From Microbulbifer variabilis (lineage in GTDB: Bacteria; Pseudomonadota; Gammaproteobacteria; Pseudomonadales; Cellvibrionaceae): a DNA stretch of 64,000 bases. Of this stretch, positions 1 through 7,988 are shown piece after piece. The notes under the pieces were generated by a model. That model was not told the DNA's origin and searched no databases. It saw only the letters and a program-made list of their open reading frames with translations. The translations under genes and the position numbers were made by a program. The stretch spans positions 4,687,001 to 4,751,000 of the forward strand of contig NZ_CP092418.1 of assembly GCF_023716485.1 (NCBI RefSeq), given 5' to 3'. Each line of letters opens with the position of its first letter. The first letter of the stretch is position 1.

Positions 1-1
1 G

Positions 2-619
2 CTCTATACCAGTGAGAACTACGAGGAGGATATGCAGGCCTTCCTGCAGGATAGCGACAAAGATATTCCGCTAGCCTATATCTCTTTCCCCTCGGCCAAG
101 GACCCCACCTTTACCCAGCGCTATCCTGGGCGCGCCACTATCGAAATCGTTGCACCAGCCAATTACGATTGGTTCGCCCAGTGGCATGACAAACCCTGGG
201 GCAAGCGCGGTGATGACTATGAAGCCCTGAAAGAGGCCTTCAGCCAGCGTTTATTGGAGCACCTTTACAAGCATTTCCCCCATCTGCGCGGGCAAATCGA
301 TTACTACGAATTGTCCACACCCCTGTCGACAGATTATTTCTGCTTCTATCCTCGCGGTGAAATTTATGGCCTCGACCACGATCCCAAACGTTTTGAGCAG
401 CGTTGGCTGAGACCCAAGACTCGACTCAGTGGACTCTATCTCACCGGCCAGGATGTGATGAGTTGCGGCGTGGCCGGGGCAATGATCTCGGGGGTATTAA
501 CCGCTCAAAGTATTCTCGGCTTGCGCCAGGGGGCGAAGTTGATGCGCCAGGTTATTAGTGGGCAGCCTTTTCAAACACCGGCAAATAACGGTGAGGCGCT
601 AGGCAAAGCATCCACCTGA
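2..619 (+). CDS. C-terminal part of a CrtI/RetSat-like FAD-dependent oxidoreductase (5' end outside the window)
   Basis: The reading frame is open from base 2 to the TGA ending at 619, giving the last 205 residues; the N-terminal dinucleotide-binding half lies upstream. The C-terminal segment GLYLTGQDVMSCGVAGAM is the typical closing FAD-contact motif of phytoene desaturase and retinol saturase type flavoproteins. The preceding stretch (YYELSTPLSTDYF, then RGEIYGLDHDPKRF) is also characteristic of the all-trans-retinol 13,14-reductase branch. Such enzymes saturate or desaturate polyene or other lipid substrates; the real substrate cannot be told from this fragment. It converges on the OmpA-family gene and shares a bidirectional terminator with it. 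Confidence 0.8.
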   Translation, partial: LYTSENYEEDMQAFLQDSDKDIPLAYISFPSAKDPTFTQRYPGRATIEIVAPANYDWFAQWHDKPWGKRGDDYEALKEAFSQRLLEHLYKHFPHLRGQIDYYELSTPLSTDYFCFYPRGEIYGLDHDPKRFEQRWLRPKTRLSGLYLTGQDVMSCGVAGAMISGVLTAQSILGLRQGAKLMRQVISGQPFQTPANNGEALGKAST

Positions 620-655
620 TTTGTCGGCAATAACGCTCATTCGGCAACTGTAATA

Positions 656-690
656 ATAAAAACCCGGCGATCAATGCCGGGTTTTTATTA
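656..690. terminator. Bidirectional rho-independent terminator
   Basis: Stem AACCCGGC (661-668) pairs with GCCGGGTT (676-683) around a 7-base loop. An A run lies on the left and a T run on the right. It sits between two convergent genes and can serve both. Confidence 0.85.
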
Positions 691-693
691 AAT

Positions 694-1287
694 TTATGGG
701 CTCGGAGATGTATTTAATCGCGGCAATCTACTGGGCATTCGGTCGAAGTTTAAGACGCGGATGACCAGACGTCGGTTTTCTTTCTGCCCGGCCTTGCTTT
801 CATTATCGGCGATAGGGTCTGTATCACCATAGCCCTGGGCCCGCATACGCTCACCGTCTACACCGCGCTCGATCAGGAAATTGCGCACCCAGTCTGCTCG
901 CCACTGAGACAGGTGCAGGTTTTTCTTTGGGTCGCCGTCATTATCCGTGTGCCCCTCAATCGTAATTCGCATCTCGGGGAAATCGCGCATGATCACCAAT
1001 AACGCCTCTAGATCGGCGATGCTGTCCATACGCGGCGCAAAGCCACCGGGGTCAAACTCCAGGCGCAATCTAAAAGTATCCCCATCTTTACGGGAATTTC
1101 CGCGTAAAAAGCGCACTAAATCATCGGCAAAGGGAGCCGCCTGCCGCGCCTCTTTCTCGCTGTCTCCGGACTGCACCGCAGACTGAGGCTCAAGGGCGTA
1201 TTTCCTGTTGGGATCGGGGGTGGGGCAGCCGGCAAGTAATAGCACCAGCAGGGCGAGATAGCAGACGAATAAAGGCTTGCCCGCCAT
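694..1287 (-). CDS. OmpA-family outer-membrane lipoprotein
   Basis: 197-residue protein. A lipoprotein signal peptide ends in the lipobox LLAGC near residue 20, and the mature protein starts at that Cys. The C-terminal half is an OmpA/Pal-like peptidoglycan-binding domain: the segment RITIEGHTDNDGDPKKN holds the usual GHTD core, followed by an LSxxRA-type helix (LSQWRADWVRNFL) and the GYGDTDPIADN and NRRLVI elements. It probably anchors the outer membrane to the wall. I chose the ATG at 1287 because GGAAG lies about 9 bases upstream and the signal peptide starts there; the frame could extend 15 codons further upstream but would then bury the signal. The linker (about residues 25-65) is unlike named relatives, so no symbol is given. 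Confidence 0.85.
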   Translation of the reverse strand: MAGKPLFVCYLALLVLLLAGCPTPDPNRKYALEPQSAVQSGDSEKEARQAAPFADDLVRFLRGNSRKDGDTFRLRLEFDPGGFAPRMDSIADLEALLVIMRDFPEMRITIEGHTDNDGDPKKNLHLSQWRADWVRNFLIERGVDGERMRAQGYGDTDPIADNESKAGQKENRRLVIRVLNFDRMPSRLPRLNTSPSP

Positions 1288-1360
1288 AGACAAAACTTCC
1301 GGTTTGCAGACGTCAAATTCAGTGTAGAACAAGCTGCCGGCGGGAGGAGATATCTAGCCG

Positions 1361-2008
1361 TTAGAGGAAGTTCAACACCGACATCATATCGCTAACTACC
1401 CGGGCACCGCGCTGCTCCAGCTGTGGCGCTCTCTGCTTATGGGTACTGTAACCGACCACGCGCATGCCAGCGGCTACCGCAGCTTCCACGCCAGCGTTAG
1501 AATCCTCCACGACCAGACAACGCCCCGGCTCCACCCCCATACTGGTGGCCGCATGCAGGAACAGCTCCGGCCAAGGTTTACCGCGGGAAACATCCTCAGC
1601 ACTGTAGATCCTGCCGTCGAAGTAGTCGTAGAGACCTGTTTTATTTAAGGTGAGATGCATTTTCTGGTGAGAACCCGATGAGGCCACGCAACTGCGCATG
1701 CCGATCTGCTGTAAGTGATCGAGCAAGCCCTCAATACCGACTACGGGTTCCAACTCGGCGTGGAATGCTTCGCGAATACGGCGCTCGGTATTGCCAAAAT
1801 AATTGTCTGGCAGGGGGCCGCCGAAACGCTTCTCGATTTCCAGTAGGCAATCCCTGGCGGGCCGGCCGCTGAATTGCTCATCCAGCTCCTCCGCAGTGGT
1901 GGCCATACCCAACTTATTCATTTCTTCGGCGAGTATGCGGCAGACGATACTCTCACTATCCACCAACACACCGTCGCAATCAAAAATGATCAAATCTATG
2001 GAAGACAT
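1361..2008 (-). CDS. HAD-superfamily hydrolase (subfamily IA, YieH/beta-phosphoglucomutase-like)
   Basis: 215-residue cytosolic phosphatase of the haloacid dehalogenase family. Motif I is DCDGVLVDSE, with nucleophile Asp10 and acid/base Asp12. Motif II is ASSGS (Ser110/111), motif III is Lys144 in GKPWPELF, and motif IV is VEDSNAG, with Glu168-Asp169. The helical cap between motifs I and II is that of subfamily IA. Members of this branch act on sugar phosphates such as 6-phosphogluconate or on beta-phosphoglucomutase substrates; the substrate here is not predictable. It is 14 bases downstream of a small membrane-protein gene on the same strand and probably co-transcribed with it and rsmE. Confidence 0.85.
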   Translation of the reverse strand: MSSIDLIIFDCDGVLVDSESIVCRILAEEMNKLGMATTAEELDEQFSGRPARDCLLEIEKRFGGPLPDNYFGNTERRIREAFHAELEPVVGIEGLLDHLQQIGMRSCVASSGSHQKMHLTLNKTGLYDYFDGRIYSAEDVSRGKPWPELFLHAATSMGVEPGRCLVVEDSNAGVEAAVAAGMRVVGYSTHKQRAPQLEQRGARVVSDMMSVLNFL

Positions 2009-2022
2009 GGGACCCCGTAAAA

Positions 2023-2388
2023 TCAGCGCGCTGAAAGCAGCATAATACCGATAACCACACCGAGTATGCCGCTGATACGCAGGAAGTTTTCATTGCCCTG
2101 GGAGATTTTGATCGCCAGCGCCTTGCCGCGCTCAAAACCCATTTGCAGCATATAGGCGCCACTTAGCAGCACCAATACGCCCAGGGCGTTGAAGAGGATA
2201 TACCAGTGGCGCGTGTCAGCGATCAACAACAGGAAGAGACCGATAAAGATGCGCAGCCAGGCGGAAAAGAAATAGCCCGTTTCGCTGAGTCGCTCACTGA
2301 TGGTTTGCGCCAACTTGGGCTTGGCAATAACCGCCAGTGACAACAAGACAATGGCGATACCCAATAACCCTACAATCACTCGAATCAT
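2023..2388 (-). CDS. Small hydrophobic membrane protein of unknown function
   Basis: 121 residues with about four hydrophobic segments (near 1-22, 43-58, 63-83 and 103-118) separated by short charged loops, so probably a polytopic inner-membrane protein. No catalytic motif is visible and I do not recognise the family. The ATG at 2388 is preceded by GGAAGGG at good spacing, which supports real translation. It lies between rsmE and the HAD phosphatase on the same strand, 50 bases after rsmE. Confidence 0.65.
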   Translation of the reverse strand: MIRVIVGLLGIAIVLLSLAVIAKPKLAQTISERLSETGYFFSAWLRIFIGLFLLLIADTRHWYILFNALGVLVLLSGAYMLQMGFERGKALAIKISQGNENFLRISGILGVVIGIMLLSAR

Positions 2389-2438
2389 AGTTTCCCTTCC
2401 TGGTTTTCATCCTATCCAATTTTGGCTTGCGTCGGCTC

Positions 2439-3185
2439 CTACAGGTCACCCCATTGGAACTGTAATACAGACAGTGCGGCGATAGGCGCGGTTTCGGTGC
2501 GCATAACCCTCGGTCCCAAGCGCAGTGGCATAAAGCCGTGGCCCAAGGCCAGATCAATCTCCGCCTGGGACAATCCACCCTCTGGCCCCACCATCAACAG
2601 GGCCGAATCCGGCTTGCCATTGTCCGCTTCCCAGCGACGCAGATCCAGCTCGGTGCGGTGGTGTAATACCAGCTTGGTTTGCGGTGCACCCTGTTGTACT
2701 GAGATCTGCAGATAGTGCGGTAGCTTTACCGGCTCGGCAATTTTCGGCAATAGATTGCGCTCACACTGTTCACAGGCGCTGATGGCAATCTGGCGCCAGT
2801 GGCCGAGCTTTTTTTGCAGGCGTTCGCCGGAAAGTTTGACCTCGCAGCGCTCGCTGAACAGCGGCTGGATAGCCGCCACCCCCAGCTCGGTAGCCTTCTG
2901 TATCACCCAGTCGAATCGGTCACCACGGGAAATGCCAATAGCCAGGGTTAACGCCAGAGGGGACTGGCGATTGTCTTCGCGAAACGCACCAACACCCACT
3001 TGCGCACGCTTACCTGCTGTCAGCAACTCTGCGCTGTACTCGCCGCCCAAACCATCGAAAAGAGTAATAGGGTGGCCGGCGCCGAGGCGCAGGACTTTTA
3101 CCAGGTGCCGGGAGGCGCCCTCATCCAACTCGATTTGCGAAACACAGGCCAGGGCCTGCTGGGAGAAGATACGCGGAATGCGCAT
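2439..3185 (-). CDS. rsmE: 16S rRNA (uracil(1498)-N3)-methyltransferase
   Basis: 248 residues, the usual RsmE length. It methylates N3 of U1498 in 16S rRNA using S-adenosylmethionine. An N-terminal PUA-like RNA-binding domain (about 1-70) is followed by a SPOUT methyltransferase domain with the trefoil-knot motifs GPEGG (200-204) and LGPRVMRTETA (223-233). The ATG at 3185 has AGGA about 9 bases upstream. It heads a three-gene leftward run with the small membrane protein and the HAD phosphatase. Confidence 0.95.
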   Translation of the reverse strand: MRIPRIFSQQALACVSQIELDEGASRHLVKVLRLGAGHPITLFDGLGGEYSAELLTAGKRAQVGVGAFREDNRQSPLALTLAIGISRGDRFDWVIQKATELGVAAIQPLFSERCEVKLSGERLQKKLGHWRQIAISACEQCERNLLPKIAEPVKLPHYLQISVQQGAPQTKLVLHHRTELDLRRWEADNGKPDSALLMVGPEGGLSQAEIDLALGHGFMPLRLGPRVMRTETAPIAALSVLQFQWGDL

Positions 3186-3210
3186 GGGTAAAGATCCTGT
3201 AAAGCACTAT

Positions 3211-3234
3211 AAAAAAGCCGACAGAGATGTCGGC
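3211..3234 (-). terminator. Rho-independent terminator downstream of the RND efflux genes
   Basis: GCCGACA (3217-3223), loop GAGA, TGTCGGC (3228-3234). Read leftward, the stem is followed by six U residues (A run 3211-3216). It separates the RND operon from rsmE. Confidence 0.8.
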
Positions 3235-3271
3235 ATTTTGCAGGCGGGTAGTTTAGGCACTAATGCGCAGA

Positions 3272-3306
3272 CCAGGCAATGGCGGAGAGCCCCCGCCATT
3301 GCCTGG
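3272..3306 (-). repeat. Perfect 14-bp inverted repeat just after the RND permease stop
   Basis: CCAGGCAATGGCGG (3272-3285) and CCGCCATTGCCTGG (3293-3306) are exact reverse complements with a 7-base loop. No U tract follows in the leftward direction, so on its own it is a stabilising hairpin rather than a classic terminator; the terminator at 3211-3234 lies downstream. Confidence 0.75.
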
Positions 3307-3320
3307 CGTGAAAATCGCGA

Positions 3321-6300
3321 TCAGGCTGTTTCCAGAGACACCGGGGTATCAGTTTGCTCCTGGCGCTTGCTTTTCGGACGCAGTACTTCGATCACCTTGT
3401 ACAGGTTCGGCACCAATACCAGGGTTACCGCAGTGGCAAACAGGACGCCGAAGGCGAGACTGATCACCATCGGGATCAGGAACTGGGCCTGGATTGAACG
3501 CTCGAACATAATCGGTACCAGACCGATAAAGGTAGTGATCGAGGTCAGGATAATCGGGCGGAAACGATCCCGGCCCGCCTGTACCACCGCATCCATCACC
3601 GCCCAACCCTGGGCGCGCAGCTGGTTGATGCGATCCATCAATACCAGGTTATCGTTCACCACAACCCCCGCTGCGGCGAGGAAGCCGAGCATGGACATGA
3701 TGCTGATATCGTGACCCATCAACAGGTGGCCTACTACCGCACCGAAGAAGCCGAACGGTACTGCGGTGAGGATCAACAGCGGCTGCGAGTAAGAGCGGAA
3801 AGCGATGGCCAGCAGGGCGTAAATGGCGAACAGAGACAGCACGAAGAACGCCAGGATCGCACCGTTGAACTCCTCCTCCTCCTGCATTTCACCGGCGGTT
3901 CTCAGGGAGAAACCGGGGAACTGGCGCTCCAGCTCAGGTACCAGAGTCTCGCGCATATCCTTGAGAATTTCCTGCGCAGTGGAGGTGTTCGGCGTTAGCT
4001 CGGCAAACACTCGCACGGTGCGCTCGCGGTTGTTGCGGCGGATGGTGGTGTAACCGGGCACATAGACCGCCTCGGCTACCGCAGAGAAGGGCACCTCACC
4101 TTCTGCCGTACGAATACGCACGCGATCCATCTGCTCTTCGCTGGCGCGCTCTTCCTGCGGGTAGCGCACCATCACCCTAACGTCCTCACGACCGCGGGGA
4201 ATACGCTGTACTTCTTCACCGTAGAAACCCTGGCGCACCTGTCTGGCCACATCCGCCAGATTGATACCCATGGTGGTGGCGTGGGGCCTCAGCTGGATTT
4301 CGATATCGCGACGCGCACTGGTGAGATTGTCACGCACATCGTAAACACCGGCGTAGCTGTTCATCTTCTTCTTAACCGCATCAGCGGCCGCGCGCAATTC
4401 GTCCATGTCCCCGGAAGCGGTACTCAGGTTCAGACTCATACCGTTGCCGCCATCGTTGATAGTGGCATCAATATTGAGGTCTTCAACACTGGCCGGCATT
4501 TCACCAATCAGCTCGCGCCAGCGCAGCGACAGGGTTTTGGAAGTCACATCACGCATCTCTCCGTCGGTGAGCTGCAAGATCACAAAGATATTGCCGCGCC
4601 AGTTGAACACCATGGAGTTCATCACGAAGGGCTCGCCATCGTTGAGCTTCAGCATCTCCTCATCGGTAGCGAGCTTATCTGCGGCCTCCAGCACCTGATT
4701 CATCACGCGCTCGGCCTCATGGAAAGGCTCGCCATCGGCCATGCTGGCGCGCAATTCCAACAGATCCGACGGTACCTGCGGCGAGAAGGAAGAACCCACA
4801 TAACCACTGGTAAAGACACTGATGGAAAGTACCAGCGCCATGAAAAAGACCATCACCGTGGTGCGGCTGTTGCCAAGGGACTTCTTAAGCAGCGGCAAGT
4901 AGTACTTGTCACCGGCGGTCTTCATGGCCCCGGCGAAGCGGCCGCGCAGCTTCTGCAACTTGATGCCCATGGCGGATTTGGCGGGTTGCTCCGGTTTCAT
5001 GCCCACCAGGTGCGCCGGCAGAATCAGCAGAGACTCCACCAGGGAGAACACCAGACACAAGAGCACCACCACCGGCAGTGCCAGCATCATCTGCGCGGTA
5101 TAACCGGGCAGGAACAACATGGGGATAAAGAACACCATGGTGGAGGTCACGGCGAAGATCACCGGCGCGGAGACCTGCTTCACACCCTCTTCCGCAGCGG
5201 CCAGACCGGTCACACCGCGGTCGTGGGCCGCATGCACCGCTTCCCCCACAATAATCGCATCGTCCACCACAATCCCGAGAATCAGCAGGAAGGCGAACAG
5301 CGACAGCATATTCAGGCTGACCCCGGTAATCGGCAGCAACCAGAAAGCACCGAGGAAGGCCACAATAATGCCCACCGTTACCCACATCGCCAGCGCCGGG
5401 CGCAGGAACAGCATCAACATGATAAAGACCATGGCGAAGCCGCTTAAGGCGTTGGTGGTCAACAGGTTCATGCGGCCTTCAAAAGCTTTGGAGAAGTCGA
5501 ACCAGACGTCGAATTCCATACCCGGCGGCAACTGGGTGCGCGCCTCCGCCATAAACGCCTTGATACGCTCGGCGGTGGCCACCACATCCAGCGGCTCCCC
5601 CTGAACCACACGCAGGTTCATAGCCGGATTGCCGTTAAAGAGAATGACGTTGTTGTACTCCTCGAAGCCATCGCGCACGGTGGCCACATCGCGCAGCAGC
5701 AGTACAGAGCCATCGGCACGGCTGACTACCGGAATACGCTCGAAGTCTTCGGCGGTATAGGCCTGACCACGGGTCTGCACCTGGATATCACCGCGATCCG
5801 AACGCACCATACCCGCTGGCAGATCGAGGGAGGAGCGGCGCACCGCGTTGGCTACGTCATTGAAGCTCAGGTTGTAGCGGCGCAGGTCCAGCTCGGAAAC
5901 CTCGATGGACAGCTCATCCGGGCGCTCGCCCCAGATATCCACACGGCGTACACCGGGAATCAGTGTGAGTTTGTCGCGCAAGTCCAGCGCGGTCTCCTTG
6001 AGCTGACGCTCGGAAACCGGACCGCCAATGGCGATCATCATCAGCTGGGTATCCCACTCCTGCAGGCGAATCACCGGGCGCTCGATACCCTCGGGGAAGG
6101 TGTTAATACTATCCACCTGCACCTTGATATCGTTGAGCAAGCGCAGCTCATCGTAGCCATCCACCGCTTGAACTTCGATAGAGGAGTGGCTGCGGCGAGA
6201 GGCGGAGTTCACCTCCTTGATGCCCTTCACCTCAGAGATAGCCTCCTCCACACGCACGGTCACCTGCTGCTCGACTTCCGCCGGGCCGGCACCGGGATAG

Positions 6301-6452
6301 GAGATTTCTACCTCGACAATACCGGGCTGAATCGCCGGAAATACCTCGCGATCAATCCCACTGATTCCGAAGAAGCCGCCGATGATGATCATAATCATCA
6401 ACAGGTTGGCGGCCTTACTGTTGCGCGCGAACCAGGAAATAATGCCGTTCAT
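3321..6452 (-). CDS. RND-family efflux transporter permease (AcrB/HAE1 superfamily)
   Basis: 1043 residues, the normal size for a tripartite-pump inner-membrane permease driven by the proton gradient. It has an N-terminal membrane helix (about 12-30), a large periplasmic porter region, then the central membrane bundle with the proton-relay segment GIVVDDAIIVGEAV (about residue 395) holding the paired Asp. A second porter loop and the C-terminal bundle with GVVVNDNLVLMDRI follow. Its start overlaps the adaptor stop by one base (TGATG), so the two are translationally coupled. No outer-membrane channel gene and no TetR-type regulator lies beside it, so the pump must borrow a channel. The sequence looks closer to the loosely defined 'efflux RND permease' branch than to classic AcrB; substrates are unknown. 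Confidence 0.92.
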   Translation of the reverse strand: MNGIISWFARNSKAANLLMIMIIIGGFFGISGIDREVFPAIQPGIVEVEISYPGAGPAEVEQQVTVRVEEAISEVKGIKEVNSASRRSHSSIEVQAVDGYDELRLLNDIKVQVDSINTFPEGIERPVIRLQEWDTQLMMIAIGGPVSERQLKETALDLRDKLTLIPGVRRVDIWGERPDELSIEVSELDLRRYNLSFNDVANAVRRSSLDLPAGMVRSDRGDIQVQTRGQAYTAEDFERIPVVSRADGSVLLLRDVATVRDGFEEYNNVILFNGNPAMNLRVVQGEPLDVVATAERIKAFMAEARTQLPPGMEFDVWFDFSKAFEGRMNLLTTNALSGFAMVFIMLMLFLRPALAMWVTVGIIVAFLGAFWLLPITGVSLNMLSLFAFLLILGIVVDDAIIVGEAVHAAHDRGVTGLAAAEEGVKQVSAPVIFAVTSTMVFFIPMLFLPGYTAQMMLALPVVVLLCLVFSLVESLLILPAHLVGMKPEQPAKSAMGIKLQKLRGRFAGAMKTAGDKYYLPLLKKSLGNSRTTVMVFFMALVLSISVFTSGYVGSSFSPQVPSDLLELRASMADGEPFHEAERVMNQVLEAADKLATDEEMLKLNDGEPFVMNSMVFNWRGNIFVILQLTDGEMRDVTSKTLSLRWRELIGEMPASVEDLNIDATINDGGNGMSLNLSTASGDMDELRAAADAVKKKMNSYAGVYDVRDNLTSARRDIEIQLRPHATTMGINLADVARQVRQGFYGEEVQRIPRGREDVRVMVRYPQEERASEEQMDRVRIRTAEGEVPFSAVAEAVYVPGYTTIRRNNRERTVRVFAELTPNTSTAQEILKDMRETLVPELERQFPGFSLRTAGEMQEEEEFNGAILAFFVLSLFAIYALLAIAFRSYSQPLLILTAVPFGFFGAVVGHLLMGHDISIMSMLGFLAAAGVVVNDNLVLMDRINQLRAQGWAVMDAVVQAGRDRFRPIILTSITTFIGLVPIMFERSIQAQFLIPMVISLAFGVLFATAVTLVLVPNLYKVIEVLRPKSKRQEQTDTPVSLETA

Positions 6453-7705
6453 CAGTGGCCTCCGTGGGCAGCGCTATTCGTGGCTGCGGTCTCACCGGTG
6501 GTACTTGAATCGGTTTCGGCATCGCTCTTAACACTGTCGATCAAACCGGCGGGCTTTTCATTGAGCGGATTAGCGGTAAGCGCCATGCCCTCGCGGGAGT
6601 AACCCAGGCTGGAAACCACAACGCGATCACCAACGGCGATATCACCGCGCAACCACACCTGATCACCGATGCTCTGCAACAGCTCCACAGTTTTGAAAAC
6701 CAGCTTGCTCTCTTCATCCAACACCAGCAGGTGATCGCCTTCGTGCAGGGCCTGGCGTGGCAATACCACTATGCGATCCAGAGTGCGACCGGCAATATCG
6801 GCCTCCACAAACAGGCCGTTCATCAGCGGAACATCGCCCTCATAGGGATTCTGTACCTGAGCCACGGCATAAATAAAACGACTATTGGTGTCGATGCTGG
6901 CCTCGGTGCGCACCAGCTGGGCACGCCACTCGCGCTCAAGCCCAGCTACCATCGCCCGCAGGCGTACTTCGGGGCCATGCTCAAAGGATTTACCCAGGGG
7001 CAGATCGAGCAGCGCCAGCTGTTGATCGGTCAGAGGCAGGCGCACTTCGGCGATGCCGGTGCTGTGGATTTTTGCCAGAGGCGTACCGGGGGTGATGTAC
7101 TGGCCCAGATCGACATAAGTCTCCACCACGCGCCCGGCAAACGGCGTTTTCACTGCGGTGCGCGCCAGATCGAGTTTGGCTTGGTCGCGATCCGCTCGCG
7201 CGGCGGCCACTGCGGCCTCGGCGGCTTCAAGGTGTGGCTTGCGCAGAAACAGGGCGTTGGCAGCTTCGCTGCCCAGATTGCGCCACTCGCGCTTGGCCTG
7301 CTTGGCGCGACCCTGCTCTTGAGCCAGGGCGGACTTGGCATCGGCCAGCTGTGATTCGGCACGTGTCACTTTATAGATGTAGTCGGCTTGCTCGAGCTGC
7401 AGCAATGATTCCCCCTCGGCAAAGAAGCCGCCGGGCACAAAGGCCTCGCCCACACCTTCAATCACACCGCCGACACGGGCCACCACCTCAATTTCATGGC
7501 GAGCATGCACGGTGCCCTGGCTCGGTACCAACAAAGTCTGGCGCCCCGGCTCCGCATACAGGACATCCGCCACCGGCGGTACCACCACCTCCGGTGGTTT
7601 TTCTTCCGGCTTGGGCTTCAATAACACCACCGCAGTAATGGCGGCCGCCCCGATAGCCAAAACGGTAAATAAAAGCTTGTTCTTGCTCGACACTTTCACA
7701 GGCAC
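6452..7705 (-). CDS. RND efflux periplasmic adaptor (membrane fusion protein)
   Basis: 417 residues. An N-terminal membrane anchor (about 10-29) has no lipobox and is followed by a Pro-rich linker. Next come a lipoyl-like half (GTVHARHEIEVVARVGG), an alpha-helical hairpin (about 115-165, rich in Ala, Glu and Lys), the second lipoyl half (VKTPFAGRVVETYVDLGQYI), a beta-barrel domain and a membrane-proximal domain. It bridges the inner-membrane permease to an outer-membrane channel. The C-terminal 30 residues are Ser/Thr-rich and end in HGGH. It is the first gene of the two-gene operon, divergent from tex across 283 bases. Confidence 0.92.
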   Translation of the reverse strand: MPVKVSSKNKLLFTVLAIGAAAITAVVLLKPKPEEKPPEVVVPPVADVLYAEPGRQTLLVPSQGTVHARHEIEVVARVGGVIEGVGEAFVPGGFFAEGESLLQLEQADYIYKVTRAESQLADAKSALAQEQGRAKQAKREWRNLGSEAANALFLRKPHLEAAEAAVAAARADRDQAKLDLARTAVKTPFAGRVVETYVDLGQYITPGTPLAKIHSTGIAEVRLPLTDQQLALLDLPLGKSFEHGPEVRLRAMVAGLEREWRAQLVRTEASIDTNSRFIYAVAQVQNPYEGDVPLMNGLFVEADIAGRTLDRIVVLPRQALHEGDHLLVLDEESKLVFKTVELLQSIGDQVWLRGDIAVGDRVVVSSLGYSREGMALTANPLNEKPAGLIDSVKSDAETDSSTTGETAATNSAAHGGH

Positions 7706-7988
7706 CCTCTACCCCATTCTGTGACCGATACTGGTCAAATTTTAATTAGCGCGCATTCTACTGGAGTTCGACGCAGATAAGAGTCGATTCGGATGCAGGT
7801 CGCCGCAGGAGTTTGTGCTTTATCGCAAACCTTCCTCGCTAGCCCCTGGTAACGCATAATGCCCGCCCCAATTTACCGTTGCAGGAGAGACAACGGGCCG
7901 CGCAAAGCCAAGGAAACCGATAGGCTATTTCCCGGTCAAACGCCGCTCCTTAAGGTACGAACCCCCGGAAAACGGATATAGACATCAA

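Noticed and set aside
2755..3714. 319-codon + strand frame spanning rsmE and the permease end
   Set aside because: It crosses two well-supported minus-strand genes and a terminator and has no protein-like features.
4281..5447. 388-codon open frame on the + strand, opposite the RND permease
   Set aside because: It is a shadow of the permease: the minus-strand frame has the full domain order, while this frame gives His/Gln-rich, motif-free protein.
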